From Labia minor (taxonomy: Eukaryota > Arthropoda > Insecta > Dermaptera > Spongiphoridae), in assembly GCA_963082975.1 (NCBI GenBank), contig OY720348.1:54835564-54899563 (forward strand): a stretch of DNA of 64,000 nucleotides, in the 5' to 3' direction. Below the pieces are notes generated by a model. That model had not been told where the DNA came from, did not search any database, and saw only the letters and a program-made list of their open reading frames with translations. Shown here piece by piece: positions 12,996 to 24,641 of this stretch. The translations under genes were made by a program, and so were the position numbers. Each line of letters begins with the position of its first letter. Positions within the stretch are counted from its first letter, which is position 1.

Positions 12996-13215
12996 TGGTT
13001 GGAAGTTTATATGTAGAAGGTTTTCATCGATTTTGTTTCAATCAGTATATTACATAAAACATTCATTTGTTTTTATGTTCTTAATTAAAATATATTTTAA
13101 TTTAATCAGTAAATTAATTATATATTATTATTGTGTATGTTATATCTAACTATCTATCTATTTATCTCTGTTTCTCTACTATACTCGAAAGTTGTTGGCC
13201 GCAACATCCACATTT
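12996..13215. repeat. Degraded non-LTR retrotransposon tail
   Basis: Shares a 200-base segment with 36.93-37.15 kb and 44.05-44.25 kb, ending in TATCTATCTAT... and ACTCGAAAGTTGTTGGCCGC. At 44.2 kb this same end runs into an identifiable reverse transcriptase on the minus strand, so this piece is probably its 3' end. Confidence 0.5.
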
Positions 13216-13439
13216 TTTCAGGTGTTCCTTCATACATTGTACACCCATAGTAAAATCTTACTTGAAAATCCAATTATGAGATCAAAATTAAAATTACTTA
13301 TTCCTATAATCTTAAAAATTAAAAGAGATAATAATAGTCCCAATGTGAATGTTTTCAGTGTTTTATAAATAATTTAAAAAGTCCAATATTAGAAAAATAA
13401 AATTAAAAATATAATAAAATATAAATATAACATAAAAAA

Positions 13440-13735
13440 TAAAAAAATAAACATTATTTGAATGACAACATGTAGATATCAAATTTTAAAAAAATAATTT
13501 TTGAGATATGCAAGAATATTGTGATGTAATTTCATCGAAATCAGTTCAGCCAATTTTGAGTCTATAACTTCAAAATTTCTAAACAAACAGAAAGACATGA
13601 AAAATTCTAAAGTCACTCTTGGATTCTAGAGGTCATGAAACGCGAAGATATGCAAAAATTTTTAAATTCTCGGCAATGTGCAGACAAAAACCTTTATATA
13701 TATATATATTATAGGGTATTACTTAATAAAATAAA
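13440..13735. repeat. Dispersed repeat family W
   Basis: Contains TTTCATCGAAATCAGTTCAG, GGTCATGAAACGCGAAGATA and AATGTGCAGACAAAAACCTT. Copies lie at 37.33-37.60 kb and 46.15-46.40 kb in the same internal order. Non-coding. Confidence 0.6.
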
Positions 13736-14094
13736 TACTTAACAAACAAAATTAACAATCTTTAATCGTAAATAAACATAAACATAAATCGTCCGTTACA
13801 TTCAACAACATACATAAGAGTGGATCAGAGCATAAAACAACCACAGGTCGCAAGTATTGTAGCATAGAGGTCGCTTCCATAGCCTTCACACAGCGCCCTC
13901 AGTTAACTTCAACTTTAAATGAAATAATTTAAATTATTTCCTACAATATATACATATAAATAAATCAAATTTACGAAAATATAAATATTTTATATCAACA
14001 GGCCTACTTTTCTGTCTTTCAGTGCATTAATACATACGTTTAAGGAGTATATGATTTATTAGTCATTTATGTCCTTTTAAATTATTTGAATGGC

Positions 14095-14200
14095 GATTCG
14101 GTGAATCAGGTATTAATATTACCATCCAAGCCCGATAATAAGGAATCATTTTTTTTTATTGACGAGCGGTGGCTCGGTGAACCAGGTACTATAGTATAAT
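14095..14200. repeat. Paired hairpin heads of family X
   Basis: Two inverted-orientation heads occur in tandem: GCGATTCGGTGAATCAGGTA and GGTGGCTCGGTGAACCAGGT, separated by CAAGCCCGATAATAAGGAAT. The same pair with the same spacer recurs at 3.69-3.78 kb and 46.41-46.52 kb. Confidence 0.55.
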
Positions 14201-14637
14201 ATAGTAGATATAATACACGTTTCTGATGATGACGTAACTGTAGAAATGATTATAAAATTTAATAAAATATATATTGAAACATGTAACCGAGTGTTTTTAA
14301 TTATTTACCTATAACCTATTGATTTCATTATTAATTTTCAGATCTTTTCATAAATTGAAAATTGTTTAAATAAATTTGGAGGTTAATTTTGACAAACATA
14401 TACAAAAATACTAATTTTTGATCATTATTTCTAATTATATTTTAATTAATTCTTTGAAATATTTAATTGAAAATTATCAAATATTTATATTGATTTATTT
14501 TTCAATATAAAGTAAAAAAACATTAAAAAACTTATATATTTTCGGGATATTTCGCTAAAACGATATATAGTTTTATATTATCATTGAATAATTTGTTAAG
14601 GTATTTTTCAATTACTGCAATTAGATCACACACTCTA

Positions 14638-14640
<3 letters not shown>

Positions 14641-14684
<44 letters not shown>
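14641..14684. repeat. TA dinucleotide microsatellite
   Basis: About 22 uninterrupted AT units. Similar long runs lie near 25689-25731 and 17289-17314. Confidence 0.9.
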
Positions 14685-14686
<2 letters not shown>

Positions 14687-15088
14687 TTCACTTAAACTAA
14701 TTTTCAATTATTAAAAAAATACTTTTTATTTATGTTAAAAGTAGTGTAGTGTTAATGAGAAATTATGTTAATAGAATTATTTAAAATATGGACTCATTAA
14801 TTAAATTTTATTAATTATTTTTAGTTTTATATGGGAGAAAAAAATTCACTAATACAATAAATTTATTAAGATACAAATGTGTTTTGTAATGGCAGAAAAT
14901 AGATTTGTCTTACAATGGCTGAAGTTGGTAGTTTAAAAATTTCGTGCCTATCGATCGAATCTTATCGAAGCATAAAATTTTTTTAAATTTAATTTTCAAA
15001 TAATTTTCAATACTTTAAATAGAGTTTTAGCAGTTTTAAATAGAAATTAATTTTAACATTTTTTTTTATATTTCTTTTTTAAAAATCT

Positions 15089-15510
15089 GGAGTGTCTCCA
15101 CTCGACTATCTCGCAAATTTGAATTGGATTAAATAACAAATATTATATTTAAATTAAACTTAATTAATTATTATTATAATAATTAATAAATAATATTTAT
15201 GAAACCAGCGCGTGTTTGGCTCTTTGTGTTGACTCTACGTCACGTGCTGGCGCGTGATTTGCAGTGTTAAAAAATTAATTCCGGTACTTTCAGCGATTCA
15301 ATCAAGCTGAAATTCTATGAATTTTGAATAATGTCCGTGTACCAAATTTTATTATTCTAGCTCAAACCCTTTTTTACATACACTCACACATTTTTCTCAA
15401 CCTTAGAGTTAGTGAAAATGAACCAGGGACCTTCAAAACGTATAAAAACATCAAAATCTCGACTTCGAAAAATTTCTTGATCGCATTCCTATCTCTGGCG
15501 AGATATAGTA
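15089..15510 (+). repeat. Dispersed repeat family Z1, internally deleted copy
   Basis: Starts GGAGTGTCTCCACTCGACTA, carries CACGTGCTGGCGCGTGATTT, and ends AAATCTCGACTTCGAAAAAT...GGCGAGATATAGTA. It is shorter than the 27.44 kb and 37.66 kb copies because the middle is missing. It lies only 52 bases downstream (in gene sense, inside intron 2) of the exon 2 donor. Confidence 0.65.
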
Positions 15511-15561
15511 AAACTATTCATAATTAAAAAATATACTAAAATCGAATGGATTAATGGGTAC

Positions 15562-16033
15562 CTGTGATCACGGAGGTGGTCCTGTCTTCGGAAAGCCTTT
15601 CCGCAGATGTCACACGAGTAAGGGCGTTCATCGGTGTGAGTCCGTTCATGAATCAGCAGATTATAGGATTTGGTGAATTGTCGATGACAAAATTTACAGA
15701 TAAACTGTTTTTTAGGTCGAGCGGTAGGCGGTTGTCCACCATTGGTGCTGATATTGGTTGTAGTCCGCGGTGGTGGACGACCCCATGGATGAGGAGGAAG
15801 TGTCTCACGGGGTAGAAGGTGTCCTGGCTGCGTCTCGGGGCACATCGCCACCCCTGATAACCAGTGGTTGACCAGGACGGAGAGCTGGTATCTTGGGTGG
15901 GTGCTCGAGGTCGTGGAAGGATTTGCGGGGGGTACCATTGGCGATGGTGGATGATGGGGCGGCTGATGGGATTGTTTGGAATAGGATCCTGGTGACCAGG
16001 GGAGAAAATGTGCGGGAGCCATCATCAGCGGCG
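15562..16033 (-). CDS. Odd-skipped-family zinc-finger protein, second coding exon
   Basis: Exon 2 of the transcription-factor gene (residues 8-163, plus parts of 7 and 164). The acceptor is a pyrimidine run ending GTGTGCAG; the donor is CACAG|GTACCC. The first 100 residues are low-complexity and rich in Pro, Ser, Thr and His ([10 protein letters not shown] start). Then come the family signature [15 protein letters not shown] (finger 1, 117-139) and [20 protein letters not shown] (finger 2, ending in the next exon). These fingers bind DNA in the nucleus; family members repress target genes in segmentation, leg-joint and gut patterning. An overlapping second frame is also open for about 75 codons in the non-finger part. 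The start cannot be here, because phase 1 demands one base from an upstream exon. Confidence 0.92.
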
Positions 16034-16274
16034 CTGCACACAAAAAGAAAACAGTTATTCAATAAACAAATCAAGAAATATGATGAGAGAATAAACTACA
16101 CACCAATTCTATCATGAATTTATTAATTTATTTGTTTTTTTTTTGTTTTTTTGTTTAATTTAACTCTTAATTGTAAAAAATCTCTAAAATAGGTGATATA
16201 TATGTGCAATTCAGAAACCAAACCGATTAACTCAAATTTTTAAAATTTTGCAAGTAAGGTAATGTAATGTAGTG

Positions 16275-16570
16275 TAAATCCCAATTTACACGGGCTTAGT
16301 ACTTGTCATTAGTTCAGGGGTGGACAAATTCTTTTAAGCGCGGGCTTTTTGAACGCCCGCCGGCCTGTTGAAAAAGTTGGCTCTTATTTTGATTTTACGT
16401 TCAATATATCTCTAAAATAAAAAAAAGATAATTTTTTTTTATTAGTGTTTTCGAAATATGGTCCTCCGGCCCGGAAGACATTTTGAAAATTTCATTTTGG
16501 CCCGCGCTTAAAAGTATTTGCCCACCCCTGAACTAATGGCAAGTACTAAGCCCCTGTAAATTGGGCTTAA
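16275..16570. mobile_element. MITE with about 65-bp inverted ends, hAT-like
   Basis: The left arm CCCAATTTACACGGGCTTAG...CAGGGGTGGACAAATTCTTT is mirrored by the right arm, whose reverse complement reads CCCAATTTACAGGGGCTTAG...CAGGGGTGGGCAAATACTTT. The embedded CAGGGGTGG end is hAT-like. Sequences next to the inner ends are inverted rather than direct repeats, so I treat the long arms as one element. A GGTAATGTA/GGTAATATG pair outside could be target-site relics. Confidence 0.65.
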
Positions 16571-16864
16571 GGTAATATGCAACATATGAAGTGAATAATG
16601 AACTTGATACTCTTAATATTGCAATGCAATATACATTGTTCTGTAATCAATAAACCTGAATTTTCTACAAGCTGTGAACTTTTGGCTTCATATTCTCAGT
16701 TTCTTTAAATGTGGAGTTAATCGCTTTTGCTTCTGAGTGGCACATATGTAGGTAGGTTTATATATTCATTCTGGTTTTATACAGATATTATTTTACCGGG
16801 TAAATGCATCTTTCTTTTAATATGAATATTTTTAAATGTAAAATACTATTTCTAAATTCGATCT

Positions 16865-17200
16865 ATCTATCAAACTATCTCTGTGCCTCTACGGAACTCA
16901 AAAGTTCTTGGCGGCAGCAATCATATTTCTATCCTAAGCCACAACCATCCAACTCCTACCCTCTCCCATCTCTCTTACGTCCTTTCCTACATTGACTGCC
17001 CCCGCGTCCTTGGTCTTCCAAGCGGACGCTTTCCATTTGGTCTCCTCACCAATATATTTTTCGCCATTCTTTCCTCTCCCATTCTAGCCACGTGTCATTC
17101 CCATCGCAGCCTTCTCGATTTTATAATCCTAACTATGTCCAGAGAAGCATAGAGATCATGCAATTCCGTGTTATGCAGTCTCCGCCATTCCCCGGTGTTA
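16865..17200 (-). pseudogene. Non-LTR retrotransposon ORF2 C-terminal relic
   Basis: On the minus strand the sequence reads TGEWRRLHNTELHDLYASLD, IVRIIKSRRLRW (stop) HVARMGEERM and RPNGKRPLGRPRTRG. This is the C-terminal region downstream of the reverse transcriptase in a family of arthropod APE-type non-LTR elements. Stops and frameshifts show it is dead. Related pieces lie at 32.2 kb and 44.2-45.2 kb. Confidence 0.75.
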
Positions 17201-17279
17201 TTATCAGTAGTAATCCTTGTTCGAAACACTCTATAAGCTATTGCTACTTTGAAAAATATAAAACTGAAGCCATCTAATT

Positions 17280-17281
17280 AT

Positions 17282-17313
<32 letters not shown>

Positions 17314-18150
17314 CAAATATTTTATCAAGTAAATTTGAATCTATTTTTCATCTTGAAATGAAAATCAAGTTATTTTAATTAATTTGTACGATTTTAGGAA
17401 ATAAATTTTTGATGGGTCATTTTTGGAAAACCCATTTAACAATTGTGATAAATAATTAAAAAATTGAAAAATTTTTAAAGTGTATAATAATAAATTGTAT
17501 AAATTTTTTAAAGGGTCGAGCGGCTCGGTGTTCCAGGTATAATAAAATAATAATAATAATAATTTTAAAAGTTTTAAAAATAAATAAATAAATAATGGTT
17601 TATGTAGTTCTAAGAAATAAAAAAGTAAATAAATAATTAGTTCTTCTAGATAATTATTAAAATAGATAATTATAATAAAATAAAACAATACATTTATCTG
17701 TGCAAATAATATTTTCTGGAAAATAATAAAATGACATATACATTTCATAGCGTCAATAAAAATAAAAGAAAGATAAAAAAATTCTATTGTGATAACGATT
17801 TTATAAATTTATATAAATTTAATATACTTATAAAATACTTATATATATGCCAAGAAAATATTTTTTTCCTTTAATAAATCAATTAAAAGAACAATTATCA
17901 ATATCATTTTTAATAGTAAATTAATTAATTAAAAAAGATTTAATTTATAAAGTTATAATATTTAAATACATTGTTATATCTATTATATTATTATATATTA
18001 TATTATAATATTAGAGAGACGGTCAAAAATAAATTTTAATTGTCATTACTTTATTACAGTTAATTTTGAATTATTAATAATTCTTGAAATATAAATATAA
18101 ATTAAAATTTATTCTTTATTGCAGGGAAAAATATTTTAATTTATTTCACA
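17280..18150. other. AT-rich stretch with one family X head
   Basis: A TA run (17289-17314) is followed by AT-rich sequence. 17509-17540 is an inverted X head (CGAGCGGCTCGGTGTTCCAG). A long minus-strand open frame at 17365-17748 encodes only Leu/Ile/Phe/Tyr-rich A/T sequence and is not believed. Confidence 0.5.
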
Positions 18151-18160
18151 TTCTCTATAC

Positions 18161-18442
18161 CAGTGATTCACAACCACTGTGCCGAGAAATTTTCAAAATG
18201 TGCCGCCAAATTTTACAAATGTAAAGTTCAAATTAAGAAAAATTACTTATTTATTTTATATGTATGTAAAAAAAAGTAAAATGTTTTTGCGATCAGGCTC
18301 TTAAACATTTTCGACTTTTTTCATTTTTTCCAATTTTTTCAACATGGTAAATAAGTAAATAACTTATCTTTTTCTTTGTGTGCCGCCAAATTTTTAAACC
18401 GTTAAAAGTGTGCCGCGGTAAAAAAAAGGTTGAGAATCACTG
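18161..18442. mobile_element. hAT-type MITE with target duplication
   Basis: The ends CAGTGATTCACAACC and (reverse complement) CAGTGATTCTCAACC are inverted repeats of hAT type. Flanks CTCTATAC (18153-18160) and TTCTATAC (18443-18450) are a 7/8 target-site duplication. The interior repeats GTGCCGCCAAATTTT near both ends and has no coding capacity. Confidence 0.85.
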
Positions 18443-18477
18443 TTCTATACTAATAAAAGTTTTATATTAGGTTGTAC

Positions 18478-18580
18478 GGATTGGAGGGTTGTGGCTCAGA
18501 ATAGGGACACTTGGAGAAGTGTGATTGCTGCGGTCAAGAACTTTAGAGTTCCATAGAGTCCCAGAGATAGATAGATTAGG
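18478..18580 (+). pseudogene. Non-LTR retrotransposon C-terminal tail fragment
   Basis: The plus strand reads DWRVVAQNRDTWRSVIAAVK then NFRVP and a stop, the typical extreme C-terminus of the same element family. It is followed by GAGATAGATAG, a short repeated tail. Confidence 0.65.
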
Positions 18581-18784
18581 TTGTACGGAAAGTAATTTCG
18601 TTTTTCCCGCCAGAGGATTTAATTATATTTTTTCGAATACAACTTCACACTTCACATATAAAATATATTTTAATTAAGAAACGAGGTTATATTTTTTCTT
18701 TTTATTTATAATAATGAATAATCATGTGTATTATTTATAATTTAATCTATATATATAAAAAAACATTTTAATTAATTAATTAAT

Positions 18785-19075
18785 TAATTGCGTATGGACC
18801 GTCTTGGATCACGCAAAGCTCCCATAAATTTTTAGAAGCGCATCGCATCCTCATGGTCATGATGCGATTGCTGATGGCATTGACTTCTAATATTGAATCG
18901 ATGATCTTCTTGTTCACAATGAACGCCACGCCCAGAAGTGGTAAACCTCTTACAATTCGCTTGGCCATCTTGCTCTTGAATATGCGATAGTTCTTATAGT
19001 CCATTGTATTTTTTTCATCCCTGAATCTTGTTTCTTGAATTATCTGGATATTCTATCACGATTCATGGTTGCTTG
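18785..19075 (-). pseudogene. Non-LTR retrotransposon endonuclease-domain relic
   Basis: The minus strand reads IIQETRFRDEKNTMDYKNYR then GLPLLGVAFIVNKKIIDSIL and NAISNRIMTMRM. QET with the downstream GVAF..NKK and S.RI pattern is that of the apurinic-type endonuclease domain of non-LTR retrotransposons; Glu of QET is the metal-binding residue. The domain is truncated on both sides and ends in a stop near 18782. Confidence 0.7.
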
Positions 19076-19198
19076 TTTTGAGGTTATCCTGCCGGAGCAG
19101 GCTTTGTAGAACCAGGGCTTGTCAGTTCCTGGAGCTGGGGCAGCCGATGTTAAATTGAATTAAATTTTTATTTTTATTAAATAAATATATAATCTTGA

Positions 19199-19273
19199 GT
19201 TCTATGCTGGGATTCGAACTCAGGCTTCCTGTGTAGAAATCTCGTACTCTACCCACTCAGCCATGCTGCCCCT
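19199..19273 (-). repeat. tRNA-like sequence (SINE head or tRNA pseudogene)
   Basis: On the minus strand an A box TGGCTGAGTGGGT and a B box GAGTTCGAATCCC are spaced as in a tRNA, with a plausible T arm. The expected acceptor stem does not pair (GGGGCAG against CATAGAA), so it is not an intact tRNA gene. Most likely a SINE promoter region. Confidence 0.6.
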
Positions 19274-19589
19274 TAATTTTAATTAATATAATATAATTTA
19301 TTTTATATTATTAGATCAAATTTATTCAACAATTTTTTTGAAATTCCTTCTTTTATAATGTGTGTTATTATGTTGCTAACTTCATAAATATTTTTTTTTG
19401 TGGGAGATTAATATAAATATATTTCTTAATTTGATTCTAAAATATTATTAAAATAAATATTTTTAATTTTATTTCGAAATTAAATCAAAAATTTTAAAAT
19501 ATTTTAAATATAAAAATTATTTATACAATATCAATTAAAAAAGAATGGCAAAAGGAAAATATGGATGGTGTTACTCTCTATTAAATTAA

Positions 19590-19940
19590 GATTTTTCTTT
19601 ATAAATATTATTTATGATGTGAATTTCAAAAAAATCCTTAAAGCGGTTTGATATATCAAAAATATACGAATATATATATATTTAACAATCTTTGCTAGTT
19701 TAATAACAGTTGGGATACTGAAGAGCGACGGAAGACAAATCCTGTCAACCAACGAAAGCAGTTTCGATGCTTTTTGGGGTTGCCCCTCGGTTCTCTTGTC
19801 AAGGAGGCGCCGAGGGTCGGAAAGGGGTGGGGGGATCGATCTGGGACTATGTGGGAGGGGCAGCATAAGGGCGGAGCTAAGCGCAAGGGCTTTGGCAGTA
19901 GCGCCGCCCCCCAGGAAGGACAAAGGGGCTGATAGAAGAG
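19590..19940. other. Family X tail followed by GC-rich patch
   Basis: 19590-19700 matches the right half of family X, truncated after TTTGCTAGTTTAATA. 19704-19930 is abruptly GC-rich (GGCGCCGAGGGTCGGAAAGG). The patch has short open frames on the minus strand but no recognisable product. Confidence 0.45.
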
Positions 19941-20164
19941 ATAAGATATTGTTTCGACATAATTGAATTAAATTACTTTTATTTATTTATTTATTTTTTA
20001 ATAACTAATAAACAAACAAATAAACAATCACACAAGTGAAACATGTGCTAATATATATATATATAAATAATTAATCAAAATTAATTAAGAAAATATTTGA
20101 TGAAAATATTTTTACTGGAATTTATTTTTCAAAAATAGAGATATTTATAAAATTACAAACTTTT

Positions 20165-20420
20165 CAGTTTTATCTTATTATACTATCAAAAATTGTTTAT
20201 ATATATATATATATATATATATAGATTTGTATATTTTTGTGATATTAAACCGCTCTAAGTATTTTTTTTGAATTTCACACCATGGGTAATATTTATAAAG
20301 ACTAATCGATCTGTATTGGTTTCAGGCTGGAGAAAAATCATCTTCATTAATTTTTTCATAATTTAAATGTATATGAGGTCACAAATGACCACATCCATAT
20401 TGAAATAAAAAACAAACAAA
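20165..20420 (-). repeat. Dispersed repeat family X, inverted partial copy
   Basis: TTATACTATCAAAAATTG, a TA run, then GGAGAAAAATCATCTTCATT; inverted order relative to the 3.7 kb copy. A separate inverted X head sits at 20808-20842. Confidence 0.55.
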
Positions 20421-21029
20421 TACGGCTTGGTAATTTATTTGTCTTGCAAACATTGTCAGTATTGTTATTTTTTTTCTCTAAAATATTTGAAATTTTTTAA
20501 CATGTTTCCTCGTTTAATTGTTTGATAATTCTTATAAATTTTTATTATATAATTTTATGTTTTTTTATCTATTTTCGTATTTATTTTATATTAAATTACT
20601 AATTTATATTTACTTATTCATTTTTCTTTTATTAATTAATTTTTAGATAATTTTATAATTTTTAATATTTTTTCATTAATATATTATTTAATATTTTCTA
20701 ATATTATTTATTATTAGTGAGGACCCCAAGTCTCTTAATTTTAATCAGATTGATGTAACATTGAATAATTATAATAAATAATTAAGGAATTGTATATCAA
20801 TATTTTAAAGGGTCGTCGAGCGATAGCTCGGTGTTCCAGGTATTATATATATAAAGTATAAAAAAACTATTTTTAAAACTTGAATTTGCTTAGCGACAAA
20901 AACAAATTTTTCAGGTATTATTGGTTTATAATGAAATCGTTTTTAATTTATAATTTTCGTAAAGAACAAATGAGTTGATCTTACATACATATATATATAT
21001 ATATATATGCATAGGTATATATATGTCCT

Positions 21030-21202
21030 TTCGTCAGGAGCAGACGTGTCGTACTGCTAGTGTTAGTGTCAATAATTCTCTAGAGCTTCGGAACATAGTA
21101 AGAGTAAAATCACCAACCCATTCAACTCAAAATCCCATCATTGAGTCTTGATCATAAAGACGAAGGACCCAGAATTTCAAAAAGAGTTCTCGCCTAGATA
21201 AA

Positions 21203-21235
<33 letters not shown>
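21030..21235. repeat. Dispersed MITE-like repeat
   Basis: TCGTACTGCTAGTGTTAGTG...AATTCTCTAGAGCTTCGGAA...AAGACGAAGGACCCAGAATT. A relative lies at 28890-29060 (TCGTACGAGCCGGATATGTT). The right part shares the 'gacccagaatt' word with the 6.86 kb palindrome. Confidence 0.4.
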
Positions 21236-21237
<2 letters not shown>

Positions 21238-22019
21238 CAACGAAAACCATTCCAGCACATGTGTTTTATTATATATGTATATATTATATTTCACTGTGAC
21301 AAGCTCTTAATCCTTTGATAATTTACAATCTATTTTTATTGTTTAGAAAATGGTTAGAAAAAAGTAACGATTACTGTAATTGATTAACATTCCGGTATCT
21401 TTGTAACATATTCTACCTTTTATTAATCGAATAAATATCCTCATATTTCGTTTGGAGAAAAAAATAACTATATACACACCCCTAGGTATTTCAACTGGAA
21501 TCAATGAAAACAATAAACATATTAAATTATTATTTAATTCAATTTCAATTTATCATGGAGTTAAAAACAATATCTTTTAAAAAATAAAAATATAACGAAC
21601 AAATAATTAGAAATAAATCAATTTCAAATTTTAAAGTAAAAAGTTCTTCCTAAAAGATTATTATTATCCTTCAATGAATTATTTTTAGCCTGAAGATAGG
21701 CAACCAAATCAACATCAAATCCATTTTTCATCTAATTAAATTATTTGTAAAATATATTATAATTATTTAATTTAATAATTCTCAATTTAAAATTTAATAT
21801 TCATTTATAAACATTAATATATTATTAGATTTATCTATCTATATAGGATATATATATATATATATATATTGGGAATATAAATTTTTCGCTTTGTTTTTTA
21901 TTTAATTTCATTAAATATCGGTAAGAAAACAGATAATGCTTGATCCCAATTTTCAAAAAATAATATTTTCTATTGTTTATCTATTTATTTATTTATTTAT
22001 TTATTTATTTTGCTCTACC

Positions 22020-22165
22020 TTTTAGACTAGAAATGCAGAATACATTAAGGTAATTCTCTAAATCAACCAACTTCGAACGCTCTTGGACACAACAACCATA
22101 TTCCTCAAAATTTCACCCATCTCCTATTCTCCCAAATCTTCTTCCTTGTTTGCCTATCATGTCCT
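22020..22165. repeat. Degraded non-LTR tail fragment
   Basis: CGCTCTTGGACACAACAACC resembles the AGTTCTTGGCCGCAACAACC segment at 44.23 kb, which belongs to the reverse transcriptase family. Highly diverged. Confidence 0.4.
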
Positions 22166-22539
22166 TGATCTAGCAACCAATTCATTAAGTGATAAAATCA
22201 AATGAGGCAGTGCTATCATAATTTTTCGAAGCACTTTATTTAAACTTTACTTCTAATGAAAAGAGATTTTAATCCTAATAAAGTTTGAATTGCGCGTATC
22301 AGCAGTTTTGTAATAATATCTGAAAATGAAGAGATTTAGAAACTAAATTTCTGAAATCAATGAAATCAACTGAAAAATTCATCACAACAGGAATCATATA
22401 TTTGGGGAAGGAGACAAAATTATGAAATTTTTGCGGGTCGCTTCTAGTTTATGAGATAAAAAGAATTAAAGTTTGCCAGCTTATATAGCTTATTATGAAC
22501 TTATTTATTAACTAATTAACTAATTATTAACTTATTTCT

Positions 22540-22850
22540 AATTTACGGTTTTTTTTGGTTCGGTTTGGATATAGGTAAATTATTTAATTAATTAATTTTT
22601 TAATTTTTCTATATCTAATCTTAACTGAAAAAAAACAAAAAGAAAATTAGTGGAGCCCTCTGATGGTCAAATAATAAAATATGGTAGTTAAATAGAATAT
22701 CAATGGATTTATATGCAAACTCTAATCCATTTTATCTCGTAAATTAGAAGCCACCGCCAAAAATTGTATTAGAAAAGTTTAATTGAAATTAAAAAAGGAA
22801 CCCACTAGTAAAGTTTTATCCAAATCCAGGACTGGATGATCAATCAATAT
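22540..22850. repeat. Foldback-family arm
   Basis: GGTTCGGTTTGGATA, GATGGTCAAATAATAAAATA, AATCCATTTTATCTCGTAAA and TTTATCCAAATCCAGGACTG are shared with 59.96-60.43 kb and, more weakly, with the 600-1127 element. Confidence 0.5.
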
Positions 22851-23105
22851 AATTACCAAAATATTAATAATTGCACTTTGAAATTAATTGTAAAACAAAC
22901 ATTAAATATAACAGTTTAAAAGAACTATATTTTTCCAAAAAAAAAAAAAAAAAAACAATTCCGTATTAAATATTATATATTCTTATTCAAAAGTCAATAA
23001 AAAATCCTGATCATGATGAACTTTTTAAATTGATAAAATGAACCAGATACAATTAATTAAATTTTCTACAATTGCAAATAACGAATACCCATATTTGTAA
23101 AATTA

Positions 23106-23255
23106 ATTGATTGATTTAGTTAAATAAATGTACAACGTTTCAACTGCTTATTCTGAAGACTGCTTGAATCGGAGCAAGCGTACAATATTTGATAATGACT
23201 GCAGAATAAGCAGTCGAAACGTTGTCCATTTATTGAACTAAATAAATCAATCAAA
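23106..23255. repeat. Long perfect-looking palindrome
   Basis: Arms of about 55 bases: TTGATTTAGTTAAATAAATG...CAACGTTTCAACTGCTTATT and the reverse complement of AATAAGCAGTCGAAACGTTG...AAATAAATCAATCAA. The loop contains a smaller stem GCTTGAATCGGAGCAAGC. This is typical of a short hairpin MITE or a pseudo-LTR end. Confidence 0.7.
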
Positions 23256-24119
23256 CATATATGTGGTTGTATAAATAAAAATTCATTAAACGACTTTCTC
23301 CATATTTGATATATATATTTTCAAATTTTTATCAATAAGAATTCTTCAAACTAAGCTATGAAAGAAATTAAAAATAAATTCCATACTGATTATAGAAATG
23401 ATAAACCTATTATAAAAGAGATAATTAAAACTATTCAATGAATAGTAAAAAAAACACATCAAATAATATTAACTATTGTTCTATAAATCAATCATTCAAT
23501 GATGACTAATAATTTTTATTGAAAATTTATGAAAAAATGTATTATAGAATAATCAGATTAAAAATTAGAAAAATAATATTTATATTTTACAAGATTAAAT
23601 TATTATAAAATAATTATGTTTGATTTCTAATATAAATAAAAGGTCAATTGAAAATTAATAAATTTTTCCTTTGAAATATTAAATACATATATATTAATAT
23701 ATATATATTATAATATATATATGTATGTATTTGTAGTAGTTGATGAATATATGTTTTAAAAGGGATTTTTATTAAAATCCCACATATTTGTCTAATTTAT
23801 TTATTTAAAATATATATATCATTAATTACTATGAAATAATCTTAATTAAAGATCATTAGAAAATAGATACATCTGGCATTTGAAGATCTTATGAAAGGAC
23901 GGTGTTAATCAAATAGGGTAGAGGTATTGTATGATCAGTTTAATGGATCCTCTAACACAACCATAATTCGAGACCAATATTTATTATTTCAAATAACTTT
24001 CTAATTTTGTTTATGTTCATAATACTCGAGATCAGAAGCTTATTAGCCAAATTTATTGCCCCCACAAGCAAAAATTTATTATAATAATTAAACAATACAA
24101 CCATTAAATAAATAAGTAT

Positions 24120-24410
24120 GGAAAGTAAACTATTTTAAAGGATTCCCCCTCTTCCCTTTCTCCGAAGTAGGGATGGATATTACCAAGACAATAAATATTT
24201 AATCCGGTCTGATAATGGATTCATTTGGAAGTCATTTCAACGAAAAGCTAAAAGCCGCTTGAGCTTATCGCTTCGCTCCTATCTTTTATCATTTATTAGG
24301 AGAGACTTCTTGGCTGTCGCTTATCATTTGAGTGTGTTGGAATAAAATTCCAAATGATAGTAAAGATTCGTTATTTATTTAATAGAAACGGATGCCTGCC
24401 GCAACAACGA
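24120..24410. other. GC-richer non-repeat block in intron 1
   Basis: Unique-looking sequence with AAAAGCCGCTTGAGCTTATC, CTTCGCTCCTATCTTTTATC and TCTTGGCTGTCGCTTATCAT, embedded in nearly pure A/T sequence about 2 kb inside intron 1. No reading frame. It is the best intronic candidate for a cis-regulatory element; function is inference. Confidence 0.35.
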
Positions 24411-24449
24411 ATTATTGGACTCATTTTTTTTATATAAAAATTGAATTTA

Positions 24450-24610
24450 TTTATTTATTATTATTTTCTTTCTTTTTTTTTTATTATGGTTTTTTACTAG
24501 AAAATACAATATATAATATATCTTATATATATATATATATATATCTTATATATATATTATTATTATATTATTTTTTATATATAAAAATTGAATTTATTAA
24601 TTTATTATTA

Positions 24611-24641
<31 letters not shown>

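Larger units (their letters stand above)
12115..15561 (-). other. Intron 2 of the odd-skipped-family gene
   Basis: Bounded by donor GTACCC (15561-) and acceptor TTTTCAG (-12115), phase 2. At 3.4 kb it is filled mainly with repeats: family X (12.59-12.99 kb), a non-LTR 3' tail (13.0-13.2 kb), repeat W (13.44-13.73 kb), hairpin heads near 14.1-14.2 kb, a TA microsatellite (14641-14684) and Z1 (15.09-15.51 kb). No conserved non-repeat block stands out. An intron at this same place within finger 2 is, as far as I recall, usual for the family. Confidence 0.85.

Noticed and set aside
16308..16531. Separate hAT element inserted in the centre of a palindrome
   Set aside because: The sequences flanking CAGGGGTGG are inverted, not direct, so they are not a target duplication. 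One element with long inverted ends explains it better.
17365..17748. 127-codon open frame on the minus strand
   Set aside because: Composition is only that of A/T-rich DNA (runs of Leu, Ile, Phe, Tyr), it crosses a family X head, and it has no domain or splice context.
19199..19273. A functional tRNA gene on the minus strand
   Set aside because: A and B boxes are good, but the acceptor stem does not pair and no clean cloverleaf forms. Called a tRNA-like SINE head instead.
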